A DNA stretch of 34,022 nucleotides, taken from Bacteroidota bacterium. Lineage in GTDB: Bacteria; Bacteroidota; Bacteroidia; Bacteroidales; NBLH01. How positions within the stretch are numbered: position 1 is the first letter of the stretch; every line of letters begins with the position of its first letter. The stretch is from NCBI GenBank assembly GCA_025361565.1, contig JANYKN010000021.1:1-34022 (forward strand), given 5' to 3'. Position numbers and translations under genes: made by a program. Of the stretch, positions 15,944 to 24,612 are shown in pieces. Below the pieces are notes generated by a model, which worked only from the letters and a program-made list of their open reading frames with translations, was not told the origin of the DNA and did no database searches.

Positions 15944-18304
15944 TTAAAAATGAAAATTATAAGTGATAGATGGAAACGCTTTAAACAAAAATGTTTTTGT
16001 AGCTTCGGTTTTATAAAAATCGTTTTCGATCTGGTTAAAAGTAATTGAATAGGCATTGTGACGATTATAAACATTATATACCGAAAGATTTAAACTACTC
16101 TGAAACTTCTTTGGCTGGCCATTGGGCTTTGTTTTACTGAAACTGTATGTGATGCCTGCATCCATTCGGTGATAAGCAGGTAAACGAACGGCGTTTCTAT
16201 CTGAATACAGAGGAACTATCATACCACCGTATTCGAATCTTTCGGTTGGCATGGTTCGAGGCGCTCCGCTTGAATAAATCCAGGTTATGGAAAAATTCAG
16301 TCGTTCAAACAGATCGTAAGACAATATAAGCGATAGATCGTGAGGTTTATCGTAATTGGCAGAATATTTATTTCCATTATTAATTTCAGGAATCTCCCGA
16401 AAAACCCTTGAATAGGTGTAACTTAACCATCCAGTAAATTTTCCTGTTTGCTTTTTCAGCAGAAATTCAAAACCATAGGAATATGAACTTCCAAACCGTA
16501 ATTCACCCTCAAGATATTTATTCAACAAAACTTCGGCATGATCAACATAATCAATTGAGTTATACATTTTTTTATAATAGGTTTCGATAGAAGCTTCATA
16601 TGTATCGTTTAAAAAGTTCCTGAAATAGCCAAATGCAATCTGATCTGCTTTCTCAGGCTTTACGTTTGGTGAACTTGGAAACCACAAATCCAAAGGTGTA
16701 CTCGACATTGTATTGGTTGTTAAGTGTATATACTGAACCATTCTGTTATAGCTCAATTTTATAGAACTTTTTAGATTTAGTTGATAATTAATACTGATAC
16801 GTGGTTCAAAACCGTTCTGAAGATTGAACAATTCATTATGCCTATATTCCAGTGAATCAACAACTTTATAATCCATAGGATTGCTTTTATCATATATATA
16901 ATTGGTGTATGGCCCCAGGTTTTGAAAAGCCGAAAACCGGATTCCATAACCCAAACTTAATTTATCATTTAATCGTTGTTCATTTTCGGCAAAAATTCCA
17001 TATTCCAAGGCATATGAATCGGGCAAATAAATACCAGTAAAAACACTTTCGTTACCAACTGGTTTTGCATTGCCAGGCTGAAAAGTATGATGAGTAATCT
17101 GACCTCCAAAATGGATGGTGTTTTTGGTATTTAAAAACCAGGAATAATCGTTTTTTAATGAAATATCGTTGATACCTGACTGCCAATCGAAAGCCTGGGA
17201 TCCATTTGGCACGCCCATACCATAATCAAACATGCTATAAATAAAAGTCAGGTTCGAAAATATTTTTTTGCTAAACAAGTGATTATATCTTAAGGTAAAA
17301 GTCTGATTACCATAATCAATACGCATGGCATCGCCAATTTGCATAACATCATGGCCAAAATAACCAGAAATAAATATCCTGTTGTTATCATTGAATTGAA
17401 AATTAACTTTTGCATTAAAATCATAGAAAAAAGCCTTGCTTTTTTTGATCACAGAATCTTTAAGAAAAGGGAAAAATAGATCGATATAAGTTCTCCTACC
17501 TGAAATGATAAAAGACGCTTTATCTTTAATGATTGGTCCTTCAATAGTCAGCCTGCTGGATATTAAACCTATACCACCAGTCATACTCAGCTTCTTTTTA
17601 TTTCCGTCTTTCATTGCAATTTCAAGAATAGATGAAAGTCTGCCACCATAGCTTGCAGGAATTCCACCTTTAATCAATTTCACATCTTTTACCACATCCT
17701 GATTGAAAACTGAAAATAGCCCACCAAGATGGGATGCATTATAAACGGTTGCCTCATCCAATAAAATCAGGTTTTGATCCACTCCTCCACCCCTGACGTA
17801 AAAACCGACACTGCCTTCACCCACCGTTTTAACGCCCGGAAGCATTTGTATTGAACGCAAAACATCCACTTCGCCCATTAATGCAGGTATTTTCATGATG
17901 GTTTTAATCTGAAGTGTGTTTACACTCATTTCGATACTTTTAATATTCTGATCCTTTTTTTCACCAACAACATTCACTTCATTGATTACCTGATCATTAG
18001 TTACCATTTGAATATTTTTTGTAACTGATTCAAATAAATCCACATCATACTCAAAAGTTTGGTATCCAAGATACGATACCTTGATATGATAAGTGCCTTT
18101 TGGTAAGGATAATGAATAAAATCCATACATATTGCTAACTGTGCCCGATTTTAAATCATCAATATAAACAGACGCACCAATCAAATCTTCACCTGTTGAA
18201 GCATCTTTAATGTAACCGCTTAGTGTCAACAAAGCCACGTCAGCTCTAGTCTCAGATTGGAGACAAATTATACTTATTAAAATAAATATCACTGCTTTTT
18301 GCAT
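15944..18304 (-). CDS. TonB-dependent outer-membrane receptor with carboxypeptidase-like N-terminal domain
   Basis: A 786-residue outer-membrane receptor. After a signal peptide (1-21) comes a CarboxypepD_reg-like Ig domain (about 27-110: LSGYIKDASTGEDLIGASVY), then a plug domain (about 130-235: LPGVKTVGEGSVGFYVRGG) and a 22-strand-type barrel with alternating aromatic strands to the terminal SITYNFHF. The terminal phenylalanine is typical of barrel insertion signals. It is slightly shorter than most SusC proteins and is paired with DUF4249 rather than SusD, so it belongs to a different uptake class. I cannot infer a substrate from the sequence. Confidence 0.92.
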   Translation of the reverse strand: MQKAVIFILISIICLQSETRADVALLTLSGYIKDASTGEDLIGASVYIDDLKSGTVSNMYGFYSLSLPKGTYHIKVSYLGYQTFEYDVDLFESVTKNIQMVTNDQVINEVNVVGEKKDQNIKSIEMSVNTLQIKTIMKIPALMGEVDVLRSIQMLPGVKTVGEGSVGFYVRGGGVDQNLILLDEATVYNASHLGGLFSVFNQDVVKDVKLIKGGIPASYGGRLSSILEIAMKDGNKKKLSMTGGIGLISSRLTIEGPIIKDKASFIISGRRTYIDLFFPFLKDSVIKKSKAFFYDFNAKVNFQFNDNNRIFISGYFGHDVMQIGDAMRIDYGNQTFTLRYNHLFSKKIFSNLTFIYSMFDYGMGVPNGSQAFDWQSGINDISLKNDYSWFLNTKNTIHFGGQITHHTFQPGNAKPVGNESVFTGIYLPDSYALEYGIFAENEQRLNDKLSLGYGIRFSAFQNLGPYTNYIYDKSNPMDYKVVDSLEYRHNELFNLQNGFEPRISINYQLNLKSSIKLSYNRMVQYIHLTTNTMSSTPLDLWFPSSPNVKPEKADQIAFGYFRNFLNDTYEASIETYYKKMYNSIDYVDHAEVLLNKYLEGELRFGSSYSYGFEFLLKKQTGKFTGWLSYTYSRVFREIPEINNGNKYSANYDKPHDLSLILSYDLFERLNFSITWIYSSGAPRTMPTERFEYGGMIVPLYSDRNAVRLPAYHRMDAGITYSFSKTKPNGQPKKFQSSLNLSVYNVYNRHNAYSITFNQIENDFYKTEATKTFLFKAFPSITYNFHF

Positions 18305-18839
18305 TGGTTCATTTTTGGTTTCAAGCTAATTGAAAAAAAAGTATTGCTAATTTCTATATTTAAATTTATCTTATGATTTATTGACTTTTTGCCTAATATT
18401 TCAACAAAAATTAAAAACCAAAATTAGCGAAAACAATTCTTGTTCTCAGTAATTTAGTTTTCTTTTCATAGAAATAACAGTAAATTGATAATTTCGAATT
18501 GTGATAACTATAAAAAAACACTTGCAACTAATTATTAATCATATTTAAGACAATTTAAAACAAAATAGCCCCTATCCTTTTTTGGATTAATTGTAATATG
18601 CTTTTCTACACATTGGTATTACTTCAAATCTGCACAATTATAGGTTAGAATTGAGCAGTTTGAATTATGGGAGAATCTAATGGAGATAATTTATAAAAAC
18701 AATCAGGATTATATAAAAATTACAAAACCAGGATTCATGCACAATGCATCCTGGTTATATTGGTAAAAGGCTTTGAATATATTTATTGTATCGAATTATC
18801 CGTCTAAAACTCAAATATCACTTTTCCCGGATTATCAGT
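18305..18839. other. Gene-free stretch between the TonB receptor and the DHp gene
   Basis: About 535 nt of very AT-rich sequence with no credible reading frame. It contains the inverted repeat at 18726-18756 described separately and must hold the promoter of the receptor operon. I find only a partial -7 match (TACTTTTT on the minus strand near the receptor start). Confidence 0.5.
18710..18756 (-). terminator. Probable terminator after the DHp gene
   Basis: On the minus strand AACCAGGAT (18756-18748) pairs with ATCCTGGTT (18734-18726) through a 13-nt loop. It is followed by TTTGTAATTTTTATA, a broken U-tract. It lies about 85 nt after the DHp stop. Confidence 0.5.
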
Positions 18840-19154
18840 TTAAGCACCAACACAATAAGCTTCATGATCTTTCTTAGCACTGTCTATAATTCTTGAAAAT
18901 TCAATTTGTTCCTGGATGGTAACATTAATTTGATGATTTCTACCCCATTCTGTAATCGAATTTATTAACCTATTGGCATGTTCGGCTTCCTGTCGGATAA
19001 TATTGATATATTGAGCTAAAGCAGGGTTTTGACATTCATCTGTTAATTCTTCTACTAAATTTGAAAAACCTATAATATTGTTGATTGGATTTCTCAAATC
19101 ATGGGCAAGCATTGAGAGCATTTGTCTGGTTGGGTCGGTTAATTTTTCATCCAT
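18840..19154 (-). CDS. DHp (HisKA)-only histidine kinase fragment or phosphotransfer protein
   Basis: A 104-residue protein from the ATG at 19154 (the frame also extends to a TTG at 19226). It contains only the dimerisation/phosphoacceptor helix pair: SMLAHDLRNPINNIIGFSNL with its His in the H-box. The second helix (YINIIRQEAEHANRLINSI) follows, and then a short tail ending in YCVGA. There is no ATP-binding domain, and none is found in any frame before the next gene. It follows the PAS kinase on the same strand. It could be a kinase remnant, or a stand-alone phosphotransfer or dimerisation partner of the neighbouring kinase. The conserved H-box is intact. Confidence 0.6.
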   Translation of the reverse strand: MDEKLTDPTRQMLSMLAHDLRNPINNIIGFSNLVEELTDECQNPALAQYINIIRQEAEHANRLINSITEWGRNHQINVTIQEQIEFSRIIDSAKKDHEAYCVGA

Positions 19155-19266
19155 TGCTTTGATTTTTTCAGGTTTTTTATTTTGTTTACAAACAGGCCAA
19201 GCCAATTTGTGCTGTATTATTCGCAACGAAACAAATTGTTATTTGAAGGTTGCATTTTTTCTATTT

Positions 19267-20238
19267 CTAATCTAAATTACTAAAATTATTTATTTTTTCA
19301 ATAAATAAGGGCATTGTAAATTTAAATTCGCTACTTTTTCCATACTTGCTCTCTACCCATATTTTTCCACTATGTTTTTCAACAAACTCCTTGCACAACA
19401 GCAATCCCAAACCAGTACCTTTTTCATTCGCAGTGCCTTCGGTGGAGATTATATGCGAGATATCGAATAGTTTGGTTAAAGTATCCGGTGGTATTCCAAT
19501 TCCATTATCGGTAACAGAAATAGTTACATTTGCATGATTTTTCGAGGTACAAATATCAATTTTACCTCCATTGTTGGTAAATTTTATCGCATTTGAAATA
19601 AGGTTGCGCAATATGGTTTTAAACATGTTGATATCGGCTAATAAATTCACTTCCTCTTTTTGAGAATTACTGATTGTAATGTCTTTATTATTCGCTTCAA
19701 GTTTCAAGTTATCAATAATATCGCTACAAATGTTTTCGAAATTCAATTTTTCTGGTTTAAAAGGCAATTTGCCAGATTGCGCCCTGGTCCATAATAACAA
19801 TTCGTCTAATAAGGTATAAGTTTGTAAAGCTGCTTGATGAATAACATTTGCCACATTTTCAATTTTATCAGTATCATATTTTCGTATATTTTTAACCAAC
19901 AAATCGGATAAGCCAAGAATCCCATTAAAAGGACTTTTTAAATCATGGGCAAGAATGGTTATAAAACGATCTTTATCTGCATTTAACTTGATTAATTGTT
20001 TTTCGTATTGTTTAATTTCTGTTAAATCAAGCACTATCGCTGACCAGAAAATTCTATTGCTTTCAAGCATAACTTGGGAAATATTTACACGAACAGGGAT
20101 CAATCTCCCCGATTTATGACAAAACATAAGGTCAATTGCTTCATTTGGTAGAAGTGTATTACAATTCCGACAAAATGCATTTTCGTTTTTTTCAATGTCG
20201 TGAGTTGGCCAATATGAATAAGGTTGATTTTGATCCAA
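19267..20238 (-). CDS. PAS histidine kinase, main part (frameshifted near the 5' end)
   Basis: Residues about 1-75 are the second half of a PAS domain, followed by a HisKA helix pair (ITILAHDLKSPFNGILGLSD, phosphoacceptor His) and a full ATPase domain: the N-box LRNLISNAIKF, then DNGIGIP and GTGLGLLL. The first start in this frame is a TTG, but the frame stays open upstream to about 20312 and there encodes the missing PAS start (VYVNQSLCNLVGWNKNELL). The preceding 50 codons lie in another frame from the ATG at 20459. Adding one base to the A4 run at 20311-20314 would give one 397-residue kinase. No transmembrane segment is seen, so it would be cytosolic. No cognate regulator is adjacent. Confidence 0.8.
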   Translation of the reverse strand: MDQNQPYSYWPTHDIEKNENAFCRNCNTLLPNEAIDLMFCHKSGRLIPVRVNISQVMLESNRIFWSAIVLDLTEIKQYEKQLIKLNADKDRFITILAHDLKSPFNGILGLSDLLVKNIRKYDTDKIENVANVIHQAALQTYTLLDELLLWTRAQSGKLPFKPEKLNFENICSDIIDNLKLEANNKDITISNSQKEEVNLLADINMFKTILRNLISNAIKFTNNGGKIDICTSKNHANVTISVTDNGIGIPPDTLTKLFDISHIISTEGTANEKGTGLGLLLCKEFVEKHSGKIWVESKYGKSSEFKFTMPLFIEKINNFSNLD

Positions 20239-20282
20239 AAGTTCATTTTTATTCCATCCAACTAAATTACATAACGATTGAT

Positions 20283-20459
20283 TTACATAAACCTGTTTTC
20301 CTGCATCATCAAAACGGAGATACCGTAGGGAATTGCTTTTTCAATGGCAAGCTCCAACAGAATTTCATTTTGTAAAAGTACATCTACTTTACTTGATTTT
20401 AAATTACTTAATTCAAGTTCTAATTCTTTAATCCTGCACTCCATTTGAGTATTATCCAT
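20283..20459 (-). pseudogene. 5' fragment of the PAS histidine kinase gene
   Basis: A 58-codon frame from the ATG at 20459. It begins MDNTQMECRIKELELELSN, a short coiled-coil-like helix, then LLELAIEKAIPYGISV, a PAS-domain start. It runs into a stop just after the proposed lost base. The two pieces join smoothly as GISVFDDAGKQVYVNQSL when one base is restored, so this is the N-terminus of the downstream kinase and not a separate gene. Confidence 0.75.
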
Positions 20460-20731
20460 TTTGTCAATTATATATCATTGCATGTAACAATTTACCCCGA
20501 CCAAAAATCCGGTGAATTCTTCAATTTCAAAGGTTTAGATAATGTTCAATATTTTATAGATATTCAACAAATCAGATTTTAATCCAAAAAAGCAAAGTAG
20601 TGTGAATTTTTTGAAAGTGAAATAACTTGTCTTATAATTCTCAAATTCGTGAACACCACTCTGCTAATAACTGAATCCAAGTTTATCTCCCCAAAATAGA
20701 ATAAATAACAAACAAATTGAAACAATTTGGG

Positions 20732-20787
20732 TATGGATGTCCGAATCATTATGATTTTAGGACGAAATTGGCGTTTTTCAGGACGAA
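20732..20787. promoter_or_regulatory. Operator A: three 21-bp-phased repeats, LytTR-type geometry
   Basis: AGGACGAA occurs at 20759-20766 and 20780-20787, and a divergent third copy TGTCCGAA at 20738-20745. Starts are exactly 21 bp apart. The third copy overlaps a 12-bp box TATGGATGTCCG (20732-20743), which recurs 11/12 at 24277-24288. LytTR proteins bind pairs of about 9-bp direct repeats about two helical turns apart. It lies 280-330 nt upstream of the PAS kinase ATG. Confidence 0.5.
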
Positions 20788-21399
20788 GCCTTTTGGTGCT
20801 ATTTATAGTCTTGCCCATTTGTTTTTGTTTTATAGTTTTTCATTAGTAATTGTAAAACTAAAATATAATAAATTGTTAGGTAAGTAGGTAAAACCCTACC
20901 TTTTTAACTATATGGAAATTATATGTATTTAAAGATGATGAATGTTTTTTTTGAGCATTTATTGGATTATAAAGAGATTTATTTCCTCGAATTAACCTTA
21001 AAATTACCTGCGGTGAGGGCTATCGCTGATCATTGAATTTTTGCTATCGAATATAGCCATTAAGTTACGCCTAAGTGGCGAGAGATCGACTTTGCCTTAA
21101 TTCAACCAATATTTTGGAAGTTCAAAATCAAGCTTCACTAAGTTTGGATTTCCCGGATTTATATTCACGTATAGAAAAATCCATGAATAAAGTGGGTTAA
21201 AAAGAGATTTTGAAGCGTAATTTTTTTATGCAAGATATTATTAGGTTTTAGTCAGAAATCTTTCAGGTTTAATTTATTTTGGAAGTACAAAACCTGCTAA
21301 TTTTTATCTTTTTTAATCTATGATGTTAAGGGTTGTAATATTGAAAATTACCTAGTGTCATGTTAAGCATTGAAAGACGTATTGTGATTTACCAAAGAT

Positions 21400-21442
21400 A
21401 ATGGTTGTGACCATTGTAACTGATGGGTTAACCCATCAGTTA
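21400..21442. repeat. Hairpin plus 26-bp perfect palindrome downstream of the LuxR-type regulator
   Basis: AATGGT-TGTG-ACCATT (21400-21415) is followed after one base by a perfect 13+13-bp palindrome centred on GTTAAC (21417-21442). The palindrome ends 30 nt beyond the regulator stop. No U-tract follows on the minus strand, so a simple rho-independent terminator is not certain. Confidence 0.6.
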
Positions 21443-21471
21443 ATCATTGACTGGACATTAGCATCAAACTC

Positions 21472-22104
21472 TCACTTACTTATTATGCCCAGATCAAGCG
21501 CTTTAATAACCGCCTGCATTATATTTTTAACCTGCATTTTACGCACAACGTTATATTTGTGCTTTTCAACAGTCTTGACATCAATTTTCATTTCTGTTCC
21601 AATCTCTTTCTGTGTCAAACCTTTGTGCTGATAATTCAATAATTCCCTTTCACGTTTAGTAAGCCTGGCGCTCATATCTGAGGATTTTGATACATTATCG
21701 AGTAATTTCGCCATTTCCGGTTCAATATAATTTTTTCCTTCCCAAACATCAAGAATATTTTCGGTAAATTCTATGTTGTCGCTCTTTTTAAGGAAAATAC
21801 CGTTCACTCCAACAGAGCTCATTTCAAGCAAATAAACAATATCTGTATGTGAAGTAAAAACTACAGTTTTGATTTTTTTCGAAATAGCGAGCTTTGCAAT
21901 TTCATATCCACCTATTTCAGGCATTTCCCAATCGGTAATTACCAAATCAATTTTTTCTTTTTCAAGTATTTTAATGGCATCTTTGCCTGATTTTGCAATA
22001 TACTCCTTTATGTTTTCAAAACTTTCATGAAGTAACGTTCGTAACCCCGAAATTATGATTGGATGATCGTCTACCAATAATATACTTAAGCTATAATTTA
22101 TCAT
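21472..22104 (-). CDS. LuxR/NarL-type response regulator
   Basis: A 210-residue regulator. The receiver domain (1-125) has the acidic pair in LLVDDHP (9-15), phosphoacceptor Asp58 in VITDWEMP, the Thr of VVFTSHTD and the Lys of FLKKSD. The DNA-binding HTH (about 145-205) has the typical LTKRERELL, GLTQKEIGTEM and VKTVEKHKYNV blocks. The start codon overlaps the kinase stop by 4 nt (ATGA), showing translational coupling with the TPR histidine kinase, which is its likely partner. Confidence 0.93.
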   Translation of the reverse strand: MINYSLSILLVDDHPIIISGLRTLLHESFENIKEYIAKSGKDAIKILEKEKIDLVITDWEMPEIGGYEIAKLAISKKIKTVVFTSHTDIVYLLEMSSVGVNGIFLKKSDNIEFTENILDVWEGKNYIEPEMAKLLDNVSKSSDMSARLTKRERELLNYQHKGLTQKEIGTEMKIDVKTVEKHKYNVVRKMQVKNIMQAVIKALDLGIISK

Positions 22105-23615
22105 ATCAATGGAATTTCAATGCTTATTTGACAGCCACTATATTGTTTGCTCTCATCCTTAATATTTCCTTTTATGGAATACATCCGATTGTAAATCTCA
22201 GCTAATCCTTTGTCTTTTGGCATTTCATGTGGATTGTAGCCAATGCCATCATCATAATACATAAAGTTGAGTTTGTTCCCGGCAATATAACAATTTATTC
22301 CTACTTCTGTGGCATCAGCATGATTGTTTGTGTTTTGCAACAAAAGCTGAGTTATCCTGTACAATTGTGTTTGAATTGTAGGATTTACAAAATTCCACTG
22401 TATGTCTGGATCAATATTTGAAATAACTTCAAAGTTGTAAATATTTTTTTGTTGTAATAGAAAAGCAACCAATTTTATTCTGAAATGTGCAATTTCGGTT
22501 GGAGCTTTTAATAAAGACTGTATGTTGCGCATTTTTTTGTCCAATTCCTTAAGGATTTCAACTTCAGAAGTCAAAACGGCTTTTGCATCTTTTGATTTTA
22601 TAGATTTCGCTACACCTATAATTTCATTTGTCAGGCTATGTAATTCGCGCTCGGTTTCTATCAATGTTTTTTCTTTAATATTGAATTTTTCGGAAAGCAA
22701 TCGTTGGGTCTCAATTTGCAATTGAAGTTCTTTCCTTTTTTTCATATTGTAAAATGAAAACACTCCTATTGCAATCAAAAAAATAGCAGCAATTAAAATT
22801 AGTAAACTCTGTCGTTGGGCATATTTTATCTGGTATTTTTTTATTTGATTTTCGTTTTTCAGAATTAGATTTTCTTTTTCTTTTAATTCAGTTTCGTGGA
22901 TTTCGCGCATTGCATATGCAATATTCATATTCTGTTTTAGATAAACCGAATCGTTAAATGTTTTATATTGTTCGTAATATAAATATGCTTCTTTAAATTC
23001 ATTTTTTTTATAATTAACCTCAGAAATTAACTGATATGATTTAGCTATTTTGTCATTATTCATAAATTTCAGGGCAAGAGCGAGTGAAATGTTTGAATAT
23101 ACACCGGCACTATCCAACATATTTAATAAAATATATGCTTTAGCCAAATTATGAAGGGTAACTATACGATTCCCTGTATTGCCCGATTTTTTATAATAAT
23201 CCAAAGCTAATTTAAAATTCGATATTGCTTCATGTGATTTCTTTGCCATGAAATTTATTTCACCATAATTATTGAAACTTAATCCTATCAAATCATCTAA
23301 ATTGAATTTTTTTGCTATTTGCATACATGAATCCTGATAGAGTTTTGCTAGTTTTAAATTGTTACCTTTCAAATAAAAATCTGAAAGTATGGTGTATATC
23401 CATGGCAATTCATCATTCATTTGAAGTTTTTTAAATCCTTGTATAGCTATTTGATAGTTTCGCAATGCCTCGTGAACAAAGGTAATATCAAATTGTCGGT
23501 TCATAAAATAAGATCTCCCTATAAGCTTATAAACTTCGTAATTGCCAGATTCAAAAGGTGTCCTTTTATAGTAAAACACTGACTTTTCATACATTTCAAT
23601 TGCCTGGGAATACAC
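22101..23615 (-). CDS. TPR sensor histidine kinase, C-terminal part (frameshifted)
   Basis: This frame carries TPR repeats (for example EAISNFKLALDYYKKSG), a transmembrane helix (SLLILIAAIFLIAIGVFSFY), a coiled segment and a dimerisation region with His in ERELHSLTNEIIG. It ends with an ATPase domain of the NarX/DesK type: LLLQNTNNHADATEVGI, then DDGIGYNP and a shortened KDKGLAEIYNRM. Its first start codon is a GTG in the middle of a TPR. The upstream frame supplies a signal peptide and earlier TPRs. Restoring one base around 23616-23626 (NYAETE joined to VYSQAIEMYEK) gives a kinase of about 671 residues with periplasmic TPRs. It is coupled to the LuxR-type regulator by a 4-nt overlap. Confidence 0.85.
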   Translation of the reverse strand: MYSQAIEMYEKSVFYYKRTPFESGNYEVYKLIGRSYFMNRQFDITFVHEALRNYQIAIQGFKKLQMNDELPWIYTILSDFYLKGNNLKLAKLYQDSCMQIAKKFNLDDLIGLSFNNYGEINFMAKKSHEAISNFKLALDYYKKSGNTGNRIVTLHNLAKAYILLNMLDSAGVYSNISLALALKFMNNDKIAKSYQLISEVNYKKNEFKEAYLYYEQYKTFNDSVYLKQNMNIAYAMREIHETELKEKENLILKNENQIKKYQIKYAQRQSLLILIAAIFLIAIGVFSFYNMKKRKELQLQIETQRLLSEKFNIKEKTLIETERELHSLTNEIIGVAKSIKSKDAKAVLTSEVEILKELDKKMRNIQSLLKAPTEIAHFRIKLVAFLLQQKNIYNFEVISNIDPDIQWNFVNPTIQTQLYRITQLLLQNTNNHADATEVGINCYIAGNKLNFMYYDDGIGYNPHEMPKDKGLAEIYNRMYSIKGNIKDESKQYSGCQISIEIPLI

Positions 23616-24115
23616 TCCGTTTCAGCATAGTTTCTGCCTTTAAATTTGCATATCAAAGCAAGAAGTGTGATGTTTTGGATGGATGTTGTATCTTTATTAA
23701 AATAGCTTTCTGCTTGTTTTAAATAATTCATAGATTCATTAAAAATGTTCATTCTATATTTGATAACACCAAGATAATATTTTCTGAAATTTCTAAGATA
23801 TTCATGAAAGTCCTTGTTTTTAAAAATTGTGTCTTGATTTAAATATTTATATGCATCTGAATATTTTTTTAATTCCGTAAAAGCACCTCCCTTCAGGTAG
23901 AATCCATATAATCTTGAATTTTGATCTTTAATTGATTCAGACAAAGCAATAATACTGTCACATTTAGCAGGAAGGTCATTGAAAAAAACTCCACTAAACA
24001 GTTGATGTTCGGTATTATAAATTATTAATTCTAATTGTTTCCTGATTTCATTTTTATTCTGATGTTGCGCAATGCCCAATAATGGAAGTATTAAAAAAAT
24101 GATAAAAATTATCAT
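23519..24115 (-). pseudogene. N-terminal part of the frameshifted TPR sensor kinase
   Basis: From the ATG at 24115 this frame starts with a signal peptide (MIIFIIFLILPLLGIAQ). It continues with TPR-like helices (for example KKYSDAYKYLNQDT and NESMNYLKQAESYFNK) up to FKGRNYAETE. It then leaves the true frame and runs on for about 33 meaningless residues. An earlier ATG at 24229 is in frame and would add 38 polar residues before the signal peptide, which is less likely. Together with the downstream frame it forms one kinase gene. Apart from the single break both halves are intact, so decay would be recent, or the break is a sequencing error. Confidence 0.75.
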
Positions 24116-24276
24116 TTTTTTAATACTGCTCTTTTTTGATTTGTTTTGCCGTATTGCCAATAAACAGTTGTATTCCAAATATTTATGGATGTCAATCAAT
24201 TTATCAGTTTTGAAATTGTAAACAGCCATGATAATTTATTTTTAAATTGCAATATTTAAATCATTCAAATTTGCTT

Positions 24277-24405
24277 TATGGGTGTCCGTTCCTGTCAAAA
24301 GAAACTGCTATATTAGAACAAATAAAAATCAATCAACTCTTTTTTAAGAAGATGTACCTGGTATCTGTTTTTATGGTTGAAATAGGCATTTTTAAGGACG
24401 AATCC
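24277..24405. promoter_or_regulatory. Operator B: 21-bp-phased repeat pair and companion box, LytTR-type
   Basis: TATGGTTGAA (24372-24381) and TAAGGACGAA (24393-24402) are 21 bp apart. The 35-nt block 24371-24405 matches 27 of 35 positions of the block 20756-20790 in operator A. The companion box TATGGGTGTCCG (24277-24288) differs from that of A at one base. The site is between the LytTR regulator gene and the TPR kinase, and upstream of the latter. Nothing else is evident in this 380-nt gap. Confidence 0.5.
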
Positions 24406-24612
24406 GAAAAAAAAACAAACACAATCTTTCATGTTTTAAGTTATGTTTTTATCGGTATTTAATTTATAGTAATATTTATATCTTTAAATCAATTTCTAAG
24501 CATTTATAAGAAAATAAATTTCGATATAATACATGAGTTGCATATACTTCTAACTTATTTTTTAATAAATAACATCTTGCTCTTTTATTTTCCAATTTCA
24601 ATTTTTTTCATC

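Larger units (their letters stand above)
20460..21471. other. 1-kb gene-free region with regulatory repeats
   Basis: This region lies upstream of the PAS kinase and downstream of the LuxR-type regulator. It holds the 21-bp-phased repeats (20738-20787), a small GTAGG/CCTAC hairpin near 20888-20903, possible remnants of coding sequence around 20950-21200, and two hairpins at 21400-21442. A 79-codon frame at 20579-20818 overlaps the repeats and is not credible. Confidence 0.5.

Noticed and set aside
20579-20818. A 79-codon minus-strand reading frame.
   Set aside because: It contains the 21-bp-phased repeats (visible as a repeated RPxKxQFRPK-like stretch), has no recognisable domain and lies in a regulatory gap. 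I treat it as noncoding.
24247-24462. A 71-codon plus-strand reading frame.
   Set aside because: It overlaps operator B and its companion box, shows no family features and no promoter, and has low-complexity composition.
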